A DNA stretch of 25,136 nt, taken from contig DAOVYZ010000004.1 in the NCBI GenBank assembly GCA_030635365.1, positions 1-25,136 on the forward strand, given 5' to 3'. This DNA comes from Bacteroidales bacterium. Its GTDB lineage: Bacteria; Bacteroidota; Bacteroidia; Bacteroidales; UBA12077. Positions 15,926-24,668 of this stretch are shown one piece after another. A program made the translations under genes and the position numbers. Position 1 is the first letter of the stretch, and the number at the start of each line of letters is the position of its first letter. The notes beneath the pieces were generated by a model. The model saw only the letters and a program-made list of their open reading frames with translations, was not told the origin of the DNA and did no database searches.

Positions 15926-18652
15926 TCAAAGAGTTTTAACAACCCTAAATCCGGTATGATTTGATAATTTGCCTAAATCACTGGAATATGAGTCATAATA
16001 ATCGTAGGCACTAAAACCGAATTTGCCTATTTGAGTACCATCTTTATAATATTCTGAAACATTTCCTCCCAAATCATATATAAATTGATCTTTGAATTTT
16101 ATGGGCTTATAACTTCCAACCGATTTTATTAACTGGAGATTCAAAATATCTGTTTCTTGCTTAAACAATTCCAGTTCATCAAAAGGTACTTCATAGCCTG
16201 CCCACATATTCAAATTATTTTCTGTTAAAATATTCTTTTTTGCCAACTTTTCCAATTTTTGGGCTTCTATTTTATTGGGCAAACGATATTTTCTCCCTGT
16301 TTTTTTTGTTAACCAGATTAAATAACTTTCAATATTTTCAACAGTGATGCTATATGCCGGATAATTGGCTTGACCTTTAGGATAATTATATGCAGGATAG
16401 AATTCTTTATATTGAGCATTTGTGATTTCCAATTTCCCTATTTGAGTTTTCCCTTCTTCAAGGGTTATGAGTTCTGGTTGAAGAATACCATCTTTAAATA
16501 TTCCATAATTTCCTTGATGGGATTTTAGTTTATTTTTTTGCATTTCCAAAGAAATTGGAGAACCTTCTTTGATTGTTTTTGGCCTATTTACATTTGTGTC
16601 AAATAAATATTTATCTAACCAAGCTATTTCTTCATCTACTTTTCTTAAGCGGTGAGAAATTTTATTTAATACGTGTTTCTCGCCAGGAATCCATATAAAT
16701 CTTACATCAGTTTTTCCTATTTGTTGTAAAGCACGATAATGTTCCCATGCCTGGTCACGGGGAACATTGTCATCGTCACTTCCCATTATAATAAGTGTGG
16801 GAGTAGTAACTTTTTCCATTTCAAATAATGGAGATTTTAGTATATAGGCTTCATTGTAAGTTTTCCCATTCACATTGTCCCAAGGTGCTCCACCAAAATA
16901 ACTTTGATCAAAAGTTACTCCGAATCTACATCTACCATAATCAGAAGTCCAGTTTACATCACCCGATCCTGAAATAGCAGCTTTAAATAGATCAGGATAT
17001 TCAACGGTAAGTGCAGTTGATAAAATAGCTCCATTTGACCAGCCCACGGTAGCTAATTTGTCCATTTTAATTAAACCCTTTGTATTTAAATAATCTATTC
17101 CTCTTACAATATCAAGCAATTCGTAATCATAATATCTTTTTTTAATAGATTCCAAAAAATCAAGCCCATGATTACCAGATCCATGATAATTTGGCATTAA
17201 AACAAATGCACCTTTTTGTGCGTACAGGTGAGGGGTGTATGCCCATGATTCATTCCAATTATCTTGATCCACTGCGGCAGGCCCACCATGAATAGCTACT
17301 ACCAAAGGATACTGTTTACTTGCATCATAATTTAATGGGTAGTAGAGTATTCCATTAACCTTCTCATTTAAAGCTCCTGTCCAATATATTATTTCAGTCT
17401 TGGCTTTTGGTTTTTGATTTAAATGCGAGTTAATTTTTGCTAAAGTTTTGCCTTCAGAGATATCAACTTGCTTTTTCCCATTTTCAAAGAAAGAATATTT
17501 AAATTCGAATGATTTTGATGCATTTGATACACTATATACTATAATATTCTTTTTAACATTGAACAGTGTGATATAATTATTATTGAAATCAGTATTGTTT
17601 AATTGTTTTACTTTCCAGGTTAAGTCTTTCTTTTCAATATATACTGGTTTATTTACAGGGCCCGCTGATAAGTTAAGAAAAAGATTATTGCCATCAAGAT
17701 ATAATGTACGGTCATTGATACCATTTTCCCAATTTATTGGTAACTTAAAAGTTTTCATACTTGCTATATCAAAGTAATATGGTATTGAAATCCCGTAACT
17801 TTTATATACAAGGTCATTCAATTTTACGTTGATAAAATAAAAACCTTGATTATCATTAGTAAATGAGAACCCATGAAGATTAAAGAATTTACTATTTTCT
17901 AAGATTTGAGTTGATTTTCCATTTTTTAGATCCCATAAATAGTATTCTGGGTCCGGTTTTCCATCGGCCGAAAAACTTGGAGATAAAACATGTGAAGTAA
18001 TAATCATGGAAGCATTGGGCGAAACAGCATAACTCATTATAGGATATTCATTATTAGTTAATCTTTTAACTGTTTTTGTTTTTGTATTATATGAAAAAAT
18101 GCGCGTTGGAAAGAATTCATCAAATGATTCTATTACTGTTACATCATCTTTTGATTGTTCTTTTTTAATGGAGGATAAATTTTTATTCTCATTTGAAATA
18201 AAACATATATTATCTTTTCCTAACATTTTTATGTTAGAAATCGAAGTTTTAAAACTATCCACAACTTCAGAAATTCCTCCACTCAATTTAATAGAGAATA
18301 AAATACTTTTACCTTTCTTATTTAGAATATAATAAATTTTACTTCCATCAGGTGCAGTTATAAAACTATTCGCATTGCCAAACATTTGATTTTCAATCTC
18401 ATAATTATGAGTTAATCTGATTGTTTTTTCTGTATTTGTATTAGTTAAGTAAAGGTCACGGGTATAAAAATTTTTGCTTTTATTTGGCACGGTTTTGTAC
18501 CAAATAATAAATTTACCCGATGGATCTGTTTGGGCAGATTTTATTTGTTCTTGATAAATAATGTCTTGAGGTGTCCAGAGAGTATCCTTTTTGCCAAATA
18601 TGTTAAAGGATATAGTGGATATTATTAATATTATCCAAAATTTTATTCTCAT
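15926..18652 (-). CDS. Secreted S9 prolyl-oligopeptidase-like peptidase fused to an FGE/SUMF1-like domain
   Basis: The 908-residue protein starts with a signal peptide (1-20, ending FNIFG) and should act in the periplasm or outside. Residues about 30-400 resemble the WD40-like (PD40) beta-propeller of S9 peptidases (SPNASM, TNDNQGFYF, PDGSKIYYI). The alpha/beta-hydrolase domain (about 420-685) has the oxyanion segment HGGPAA (455-460), nucleophile Ser539 in GWSNGA, Asp627 in GSDDDNVP and His660 in GEKH, so the triad looks intact. Residues about 700-908 form a separate domain with SUMF1/FGE traits: TQIGKLEITNAQYKEF, YRLPNKIEAQKLEKLA, YDLGGNVSEYY and a terminal HTGFRVV. It has no cysteine, so formylglycine-generating activity is not expected; a structural or binding role is more likely. 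The ATG overlaps the fecR stop by 4 nt (ATGA), showing translational coupling. The likely substrates are peptides. Confidence 0.9.
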   Translation of the reverse strand: MRIKFWIILIISTISFNIFGKKDTLWTPQDIIYQEQIKSAQTDPSGKFIIWYKTVPNKSKNFYTRDLYLTNTNTEKTIRLTHNYEIENQMFGNANSFITAPDGSKIYYILNKKGKSILFSIKLSGGISEVVDSFKTSISNIKMLGKDNICFISNENKNLSSIKKEQSKDDVTVIESFDEFFPTRIFSYNTKTKTVKRLTNNEYPIMSYAVSPNASMIITSHVLSPSFSADGKPDPEYYLWDLKNGKSTQILENSKFFNLHGFSFTNDNQGFYFINVKLNDLVYKSYGISIPYYFDIASMKTFKLPINWENGINDRTLYLDGNNLFLNLSAGPVNKPVYIEKKDLTWKVKQLNNTDFNNNYITLFNVKKNIIVYSVSNASKSFEFKYSFFENGKKQVDISEGKTLAKINSHLNQKPKAKTEIIYWTGALNEKVNGILYYPLNYDASKQYPLVVAIHGGPAAVDQDNWNESWAYTPHLYAQKGAFVLMPNYHGSGNHGLDFLESIKKRYYDYELLDIVRGIDYLNTKGLIKMDKLATVGWSNGAILSTALTVEYPDLFKAAISGSGDVNWTSDYGRCRFGVTFDQSYFGGAPWDNVNGKTYNEAYILKSPLFEMEKVTTPTLIIMGSDDDNVPRDQAWEHYRALQQIGKTDVRFIWIPGEKHVLNKISHRLRKVDEEIAWLDKYLFDTNVNRPKTIKEGSPISLEMQKNKLKSHQGNYGIFKDGILQPELITLEEGKTQIGKLEITNAQYKEFYPAYNYPKGQANYPAYSITVENIESYLIWLTKKTGRKYRLPNKIEAQKLEKLAKKNILTENNLNMWAGYEVPFDELELFKQETDILNLQLIKSVGSYKPIKFKDQFIYDLGGNVSEYYKDGTQIGKFGFSAYDYYDSYSSDLGKLSNHTGFRVVKTL

Positions 18653-19659
18653 TTTTTTCTAATGGTTATTTTGTTTTCTTCAAACTCGTAAATTATCGGA
18701 GTTGTTAGCTCAATTAGGTTAAGTACTTCTACAATTGTTTCGTGTCGTATGTTGGATGTATAAGAATTAGCAAATAACTCTTTATCCTCAATATTGATCT
18801 TTACATTATACCAGCGTTCCAGCCTATTAACAATTTCCTGTAATGGTTGATTATCAAAAATAAGGTAACCATCTTTCCAGGCTGTAGTATAATTTGTATC
18901 TACTTCTTTTATTGAGAAACTATCCTTTTTACTATTATATGTTGCTTTTTGTCCCGGTGTTAACTCTATTTTTTCACGCGGTTTGTTTTTTTTGTGTTTG
19001 TATATTTCTACTTTCCCTGTGATTAAAGTTGTTTCAATATTTTTATCGTATGCTGTAATATTGAATGAAGTTCCTAAAACTTGTACATTTATATCACCGG
19101 TTTTCACAATGAATGGTTTATTGTAATTAGGTTGTACAATAAAAAATACTTCACCTTCAATATATACTTCGCGTGTTTTGCCATTAAAAAACTCTGGGTA
19201 TTTTACAGTACTTCCCGAATTCGCATACAATATTGTACTGTCAGGCAAAACAAGTTCAAGCTTTTCACCATATGGGACATATTTTTCAATAAATGCAATT
19301 GATTGATTGTTTGTGATGATGCCTTGCTTAAATATTATGAAACTTATTGAACATAAAAGGAAGAAAGATGCAGCAATACCGATTACTTTATATAGATTAC
19401 GTTTTTTCCTTTTTAAGGCCTTTTTGATTTCTTGAGACAAATGTGTTTCCAATTCCTCAAGTACTTTGTTTTTGTCAAATTCATATTTCTCGTCACTATT
19501 CCATATTTCGATTAAAGATTCATTTGTTTCATCCCTGTCTCTATTATCACAGGCCCAACTCATTATCTCTTCCTTTTGTTTTGGCGTACACTTGTTATTT
19601 ACAAACTGTCTTAGCTTTTTTCTTATAGTCATGTAGTTATTAGGTATATTACTCTTCAT
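18649..19659 (-). CDS. FecR-family anti-sigma factor
   Basis: This is an inner-membrane sigma regulator that relays a signal from the STN domain of an outer-membrane transporter to a cytoplasmic ECF sigma factor. From ATG 19659 it has 336 residues. The parts are a cytoplasmic anti-sigma region (about 8-85, LRQFVNNKCTPKQKEEIMSW), one membrane span (92-111), a periplasmic FecR domain (about 127-222, PYGEKLELVLPDSTILYANSGS, VLGTSFNI, GKVEI) and a C-terminal DUF4974-like STN-fold domain (about 266-333, FDNQPLQEIVNRLERWYNVKI). The frame also offers GTG 19671, which lies inside a palindrome, and ATG 19632; 19659 is the compromise. It is the first gene of its operon, overlapping the peptidase gene by 4 nt. 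Confidence 0.92.
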   Translation of the reverse strand: MKSNIPNNYMTIRKKLRQFVNNKCTPKQKEEIMSWACDNRDRDETNESLIEIWNSDEKYEFDKNKVLEELETHLSQEIKKALKRKKRNLYKVIGIAASFFLLCSISFIIFKQGIITNNQSIAFIEKYVPYGEKLELVLPDSTILYANSGSTVKYPEFFNGKTREVYIEGEVFFIVQPNYNKPFIVKTGDINVQVLGTSFNITAYDKNIETTLITGKVEIYKHKKNKPREKIELTPGQKATYNSKKDSFSIKEVDTNYTTAWKDGYLIFDNQPLQEIVNRLERWYNVKINIEDKELFANSYTSNIRHETIVEVLNLIELTTPIIYEFEENKITIRKK

Positions 19660-19665
19660 TAAAAT

Positions 19666-19716
19666 AAACACTTAATTGAATTCTTACCCCCAAAGAGTAT
19701 TCAATTATAAGTGTTT
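19666..19716. repeat. Long inverted repeat just upstream of fecR
   Basis: AAACACTTAATTGAAT (19666-19681) pairs with ATTCAATT-at-AAGTGTTT (19699-19716). There are 16 paired bases with a 2-nt bulge, extended inside by TCTT/AAGA. On the minus strand the loop reads TGGGGGT. It ends 6 nt before the chosen fecR ATG and overlaps a degenerate -7-like TACTCTTTG. It may be an operator or a leader hairpin controlling the fecR-peptidase-sigma operon. Confidence 0.65.
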
Positions 19717-19819
19717 GATTATCCAATTTTTCAGGTTGCAATTATATGAAAAAAAGGGGGAATATAAAATTGTAACATTTTAAGGTTCTTTAACGTCTTT
19801 TATTATAATTAAAAAATAA

Positions 19820-19832
19820 TTGGGGTTTTTAA
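19820..19832 (-). promoter_or_regulatory. TTAAAAACCCCAA motif upstream of fecR (candidate ECF promoter element)
   Basis: This is the second copy of the 13-mer found before susC, in the same orientation relative to transcription. It is about 160 nt before the fecR start. A TATAAT-like stretch follows on the minus strand. Autoregulation by the locus sigma factor would explain both copies. Confidence 0.3.
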
Positions 19833-19980
19833 TTGTTATGATAAGAGGAAATATTTATTTGTTAAATTTGGGGGTATGAAAGGGTATCATAAAAATTGTA
19901 TTTATCGAAAAATAAAGAATCATAAAAAATTACAATTCATTACATTAAATTGCTGGTTCAATACGTTTATTTTCTGTTTC

Positions 19981-19996
19981 TGGCAAAGTCTTTGTA
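19981..19996 (+). promoter_or_regulatory. Sigma-54-like promoter of the permease gene
   Basis: TGGCAAAGTCTTTGTA aligns with the sigma-54 consensus TGGCAC-N5-TTGCA, keeping the -24 GG and the -12 TTG at the exact spacing. One mismatch is in the -12 GC (GT here) and one in the -24 block. Transcription would start near 20007, 38 nt before the ATG at 20045. Confidence 0.5.
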
Positions 19997-20044
19997 ATGT
20001 TGGATCATTATCAGGTTAATTTATTCACTTAATACTCAAACCAT

Positions 20045-22420
20045 ATGTTTAAAAATTACTTAATTATTTCCCTTCGATATTTATGGAAAAACTTTCTGTT
20101 TGTAGGTATAAATATTTTAGGTTTAGCAGTTGCATTGGCATTATGTATTACTGCTTATTTAAATAATAAGTATGATGCCGACTGGGATAAAATGTATGAG
20201 AATTATAGTAATATTTACAAAATAAATATTACCAGGGAAATTCAGGATCGACAACAAGAATATGGTATTTCTCCATTTTCCCTTGCACCTCTTATTAAAC
20301 AAGATTTATCTGGTGTAGATGAAATATGCCGTTATAGAAGTTCATCTTCCCCAGTGAAATATGGTGAGAATATATTCAATAAACGAATTGGATATGCAGA
20401 TAATAACTTTTTTAATGTTTTTACAGAACAAATTATTAAAGGGGATAAAAATGCATTAAAGGAAAAAGGAAATGTTTTAATTAGTGAAAGAATTGCAGAG
20501 ATTTATTTCGGAGATGATGACCCTTTAGGTAAGGTAATATCTATTTTTAATGATAAGAATGAAGAGTATACGTTTATCGTAAAGGGAGTATTTAAAACTT
20601 TACCTCTTAACAATAGTTTTCGATATGATATTCTGACTCGGCTTGAGAATTTTATTGATATGTGGGAGATTGAAGAACATAGTTGGGAAGGATGGGTAGC
20701 TGCTACTTTTCTCTTAATTAAAGACCAGGGAAACATACCAGAGATAAATAAGCAACTAGAAAAATATATTCCTGTGCAGAATAGTGCAATGGAAAACTGG
20801 AAGATAACTTCATTTTTTGTTAAATCATTAAAGGACAGAGCAGATGATATGGATGTATGGGCTGAATGGATGTGGAGAAGTTTTCATCCGGCAGCAGTTA
20901 CAGCGCCTCCAATTATGGCAATCCTTATACTCATAATTGCTGCTTTTAATTTTATGAATTCTGCTATCTCATTTGCAGGTAAAAGACTAAAAGAAATAGG
21001 GCTGAGAAAAGTTTTTGGTGGTTTACGCAAACATATTATTATACAGTTTATAAGTGAGAATTTGATTGTAAGTCTTTTTGCAATAATCATTGGTGTTTTT
21101 ATAGCCGGATTTTTGGTGCCAAAATATTCGGCTATGTGGCCGAATATGGAACTTATTATGAGTATTAAGGAAGAACCTTCCTTAATAGTATTCATGATTG
21201 CTTTGTGGATGGTTACAGCAATATTAGCCGGTGCATATCCCGCTTTTTATGTTAGTAAATTTAATCCTGTAAAAATATTTAGAGATAAATTGAAGTTAAG
21301 TGGAAGAAACAGGTTTTCAAAATTCTTGCTTGCATTTCAGTTTTTTGTATCTGTTTTAGCTCTGGTATCAGGAGTATTATTTGCTCAGAATGCAATTTTT
21401 CAAAATGAAATGGATCTAGGTTATGATAAGGATAATACGCTTATAGTAAGTATGAACAACCAAGAATATTACAAACCCTTTGAACAGGTAGTAAAAGATA
21501 ATCCTATGATTGAGATGTACGCAGGGACAAATTATCATATTGGATATGGCAACTATAATCGTTCAGTAACATTTCTGGATCAGAAAATTGAAACCAATAT
21601 AATGCATATTGGGTTTGATTACCTTAAAACCATGAGAGTTAGAATACTTGAAGGGCGTGATTTTAGTATGGATAATCAAGGGATTGATATTGCAGATGAT
21701 AATATAATTGTTAATGAAACATTTGTCGAAAGTTTTGGTTTGGAAAAGCCTATTGGAAAAGCCGTTTATATTAATGATACATTAGCTCTTAATATTGTTG
21801 GAGTATCCAATGATGTATACCTTTATGGTGTTTGGGCTTCTGTTGAGCCATTAATATATCGTTTAGCTCCGGAAGATGATTATTACAGGCTTGCAATTAG
21901 AGCATCAAAAGATAATCTCCACGAAATTAATGAATACTTGAAAAGTGAATGGGCTGAACTTGTTCCCAATTATCCATACGAGGGAGAATTTCAGGAGGAA
22001 CTGCTTGAAGAAGCCAAGGAGATAAATGAAAATATAAAAATTGTATTTGTATTTCTTGCTATTTGTGCACTTTTCTTATCTGCTATAGGATTATATACCT
22101 TGGTAAGCCTAAGTGTTATTAATAGAACAAAAGAAATAGGAATTAGGAAGGTTATGGGCTCTTCTATTCAAAGAATCATGAGGATAATTATAAGGCCATA
22201 CACTATTCTCATATTAATAGCTTCAGCATTAGGTTGTGTGGTTGGGTATTATAATTCAGTAATGTTAATGGGTAGTATTTATGACAAGTACGTGAGTCCG
22301 AATGTTATAAGTTTTTTATTACCAATTCTGATAATAGTTTTTAGTTCATTAATAACAGTTATATGGAGGGTATACAAAGCAGCAATACAAAACCCTGCTA
22401 ACTCTTTAAGGTACGAGTAA
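20045..22420 (+). CDS. MacB/FtsX-like ABC transporter permease without ATPase
   Basis: The 791-residue membrane protein has the double MacB/FtsX layout typical of Bacteroidetes. The first span (about 17-38) is followed by a large periplasmic MacB_PCD domain. FtsX core 1 (spans near 287-307, 335-355, 375-397) contains the cytoplasmic KEIGLRKVFGG. A further span near 420-440 leads into a second periplasmic domain. FtsX core 2 (spans near 665-690, 715-735, 752-775) has NRTKEIGIRKVMGSS. It ends NPANSLRYE. Such proteins couple to a separate ATPase to move or release envelope substrates. No ATPase or adaptor gene lies in the window. The gene faces away from the fecR operon, has a sigma-54-like promoter and ends at a strong terminator, so it is probably a single-gene unit. 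Substrate unknown. Confidence 0.9.
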   Translation: MFKNYLIISLRYLWKNFLFVGINILGLAVALALCITAYLNNKYDADWDKMYENYSNIYKINITREIQDRQQEYGISPFSLAPLIKQDLSGVDEICRYRSSSSPVKYGENIFNKRIGYADNNFFNVFTEQIIKGDKNALKEKGNVLISERIAEIYFGDDDPLGKVISIFNDKNEEYTFIVKGVFKTLPLNNSFRYDILTRLENFIDMWEIEEHSWEGWVAATFLLIKDQGNIPEINKQLEKYIPVQNSAMENWKITSFFVKSLKDRADDMDVWAEWMWRSFHPAAVTAPPIMAILILIIAAFNFMNSAISFAGKRLKEIGLRKVFGGLRKHIIIQFISENLIVSLFAIIIGVFIAGFLVPKYSAMWPNMELIMSIKEEPSLIVFMIALWMVTAILAGAYPAFYVSKFNPVKIFRDKLKLSGRNRFSKFLLAFQFFVSVLALVSGVLFAQNAIFQNEMDLGYDKDNTLIVSMNNQEYYKPFEQVVKDNPMIEMYAGTNYHIGYGNYNRSVTFLDQKIETNIMHIGFDYLKTMRVRILEGRDFSMDNQGIDIADDNIIVNETFVESFGLEKPIGKAVYINDTLALNIVGVSNDVYLYGVWASVEPLIYRLAPEDDYYRLAIRASKDNLHEINEYLKSEWAELVPNYPYEGEFQEELLEEAKEINENIKIVFVFLAICALFLSAIGLYTLVSLSVINRTKEIGIRKVMGSSIQRIMRIIIRPYTILILIASALGCVVGYYNSVMLMGSIYDKYVSPNVISFLLPILIIVFSSLITVIWRVYKAAIQNPANSLRYE

Positions 22421-22470
22421 CCAGATGATAGTTTATGGTTAAACCTTAAAATATAAGATGAAGTTTCAAT

Positions 22471-22498
22471 AGGGTTGCTCGAAAAGGGCAACCTTTTT
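22471..22498 (+). terminator. Rho-independent terminator after the permease gene
   Basis: GGTTGCTC (22473-22480) pairs with GGGCAACC (22486-22493), including one T-G pair, around a GAAAA loop. TTTTT follows at 22494-22498. The convergent gene's stop codon lies in this T run, so it sits between two converging genes. It is a good terminator for the plus strand only. Confidence 0.85.
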
Positions 22499-24668
22499 AA
22501 TTAACTGCCAGTTTTTCAGAACCGAATACTTTTTTAATAAATGCTTGGTTATATCCCATTGAATTAAGCTTAGTCAATTCTTGTTTAGCTTCATCATATG
22601 TATTAAAGGAACCAATGGTATATCTAAAATAATCGTCAGCTCCCTTAGTAACAACTACTGAAGACAAATCTTTAAAATAGTTTAATTCAACCGGAATAAT
22701 TAATGCCATTATTTGAATTGTATATTTAGGTGCAAATTCGTTTACACGAATAAAAGCATCTTTATAACCAATTTTATGAATATTTTCTTTTATCTTCTGT
22801 GCTTCAGTATATGAGCTTGTAATACCAACAGTATAACGATAAAATCCATCGGGGTACTTGGTTAGTTTTACATTGTCAACATTTTTAAAATAATCAACAT
22901 CAACAGGATTTTTTAAAGCCATTAATTGGACTGAGTATGTTTTTTCGCCAGACGAAATGGTAGTTTTTGGAATGTATTTAATGATTTCTTTTTCGGGAAC
23001 TTTTTCTTTAACAACTTCTTTTTCAGGTATTAGTTCTGGTTCCGGTTTTTCTTCAGCTAATTCTTCCGTAGGAGGAGATACGTTCTCAGGTTCATCTACT
23101 ACTTTCGCAACAAGTTCTTCTTGTTCAATTGATATAGGATTTAAAAGTGCATCAAATGAAAACTCACTATTTGCATAATTTTCAGGAATATCTATTTTAT
23201 TTGTATATGTATCGTATTTATCATTATTAATAACAATGTGGTAATTCCCCGGGATAATTTCAAATTCAAATTCCCCATTTACAGGATGTGCAGATTTTAT
23301 TATCTCATTTGTTTTTCTATCAATAAAAGAGATAAAAATTTCCGGATCATTTATTATTTCATTGTTGTTTACATTTTTGATATTTCCTGCAAAATTAATT
23401 TTAGGCATAATTGATATATGATAAATATCATTCTTTCCTACTGAAGTACTATCATATCGAGAAATCCATCCTGAGCTTAAAGAATTATCAGGCACAAAAA
23501 ACAGATTATTTCCCGGAGTATTAATAGGGTAACCTAAATTGACAGGTGTGGAGTTACTTCCAAGATCAACATAAAAAATATCAAATCCTCCTATGCTATT
23601 ATGCCCTTCTGAGCTAAAAAACAGATATTTATCATCTATTGCAATACATGGTGTTTCTTCATTGAAAGGTGTATTTACATTAGGGCCTAGATTTACAGGA
23701 TCACCCCATTTCCCTTTAGCATTGCGAGTTGATTTATAAATATCTAAACCACCATGACCTCCTTTTATATCACTCGTAAAATAAAGGGTTTTACCATCTT
23801 TAGAAATTGCCGCATGAGTTTCATTACTTTTTTTTCCATTAATGTTTTTTGGCAGTTTGTTTGCTTCTGTCCAATTTTTCCCATCCTTGTAACATACAAA
23901 AATATCATTCTCTGCCGGATCATCAGTTACGAGATAAAGTTCTGTTCCATCATGCGACAGTCCTGTTGTTTTCAAATAATATTTAGTGCTTATTTTTTCA
24001 CTTATCTTTTTCGGAGAACTCCAAGTACCATTTTCTTTTTTGGAGTAATAATTATCTAAATAATTTCTTGTATACGAAGTGTAAACTAATGATTGCCCAT
24101 CACCTGAGAAAGCTGCACCAAAATTTGATTGATCATCGTTTAATGGTTCACCTAGATTTTCAGAATATACTCTAAGTGGATTTGTTAAAGCCGTTTTTGC
24201 ATTTTCACAAGTTTTCAATCGCTGAGTGGCAGTCTGGAATTTTTCGTGTTCAGGAGTAATTAGATCTTTAAAATTATTATAAACAATAATAGCTTCATCT
24301 ATTCTATTTGCCAATTGGTAGGCTTGACCTAAATATAGTAATGCATCTGCTGGCGTTCTAATTTCTCGCAGAGATTTTGCATCAAAATCTAATGCAATAT
24401 TTTGTGATGCTTCTTCGAAATACTCAATTGATAAGAGCTTTTTATCATCAGTTTGTAAATATAATTTCCCTATCATGTACTTTGCGTAAGTGTTATCAGG
24501 AACTTCTTTTATCATTCTTCGGTATAAGTCTATTGCTTTTTCAAATTTCTTTTCTTCAATTAAATACTGTGCTTCACCTTCAAGATAATATATTTCATTC
24601 CAGTCTTGGGCATAAAGAGTACTACTAAAAAAAACTATGATTAAAAATAACTGAATGCGTTTGTACAT
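22497..24668 (-). CDS. Secreted TPR/PD40 protein with two C-terminal SPOR repeats
   Basis: The 723-residue protein starts with a signal peptide (1-20, ending TLYA). Residues about 25-160 are TPR-like helices (KKFEKAIDLYRRMIKEVPDN, NRIDEAIIVYNNF). About 180-370 hold PD40/WD40-like beta-propeller repeats (AFSGDGQSLVYTS, AISKDGKTLYFTSD, DDKYLFFSSEGHNSIGGFDI). About 430-500 form a carboxypeptidase-regulatory or CNA-like beta-sandwich. A Pro/Glu/Lys-rich linker (about 520-565) leads to two homologous SPOR domains (about 573-640 and 646-715, YSVQLMAL and YTIQIMAL). The first three modules match PorE-like T9SS-associated and OmpA-type envelope proteins, but the OmpA domain is replaced by SPOR, which binds denuded glycan strands of peptidoglycan. 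The role is probably cell-wall anchoring of an envelope complex; the exact function is unknown. It is monocistronic in this window. Confidence 0.88.
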   Translation of the reverse strand: MYKRIQLFLIIVFFSSTLYAQDWNEIYYLEGEAQYLIEEKKFEKAIDLYRRMIKEVPDNTYAKYMIGKLYLQTDDKKLLSIEYFEEASQNIALDFDAKSLREIRTPADALLYLGQAYQLANRIDEAIIVYNNFKDLITPEHEKFQTATQRLKTCENAKTALTNPLRVYSENLGEPLNDDQSNFGAAFSGDGQSLVYTSYTRNYLDNYYSKKENGTWSSPKKISEKISTKYYLKTTGLSHDGTELYLVTDDPAENDIFVCYKDGKNWTEANKLPKNINGKKSNETHAAISKDGKTLYFTSDIKGGHGGLDIYKSTRNAKGKWGDPVNLGPNVNTPFNEETPCIAIDDKYLFFSSEGHNSIGGFDIFYVDLGSNSTPVNLGYPINTPGNNLFFVPDNSLSSGWISRYDSTSVGKNDIYHISIMPKINFAGNIKNVNNNEIINDPEIFISFIDRKTNEIIKSAHPVNGEFEFEIIPGNYHIVINNDKYDTYTNKIDIPENYANSEFSFDALLNPISIEQEELVAKVVDEPENVSPPTEELAEEKPEPELIPEKEVVKEKVPEKEIIKYIPKTTISSGEKTYSVQLMALKNPVDVDYFKNVDNVKLTKYPDGFYRYTVGITSSYTEAQKIKENIHKIGYKDAFIRVNEFAPKYTIQIMALIIPVELNYFKDLSSVVVTKGADDYFRYTIGSFNTYDEAKQELTKLNSMGYNQAFIKKVFGSEKLAVN

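Larger units (their letters stand above)
19672..20044. other. Divergent intergenic region between fecR and the permease gene
   Basis: This 373-nt region has no gene. It holds most of the inverted repeat before fecR, the TTAAAAACCCCAA motif (19820-19832) and a -7-like TAAATTTG on the plus strand (19863-19870, no -33). It also has a GGGTAT direct repeat at about 19872-19887, AATTGTA/TACAATT arms at 19894-19900 and 19931-19937, and the sigma-54-like promoter at 19981-19996. The rest is AT-rich and unremarkable. Confidence 0.6.
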
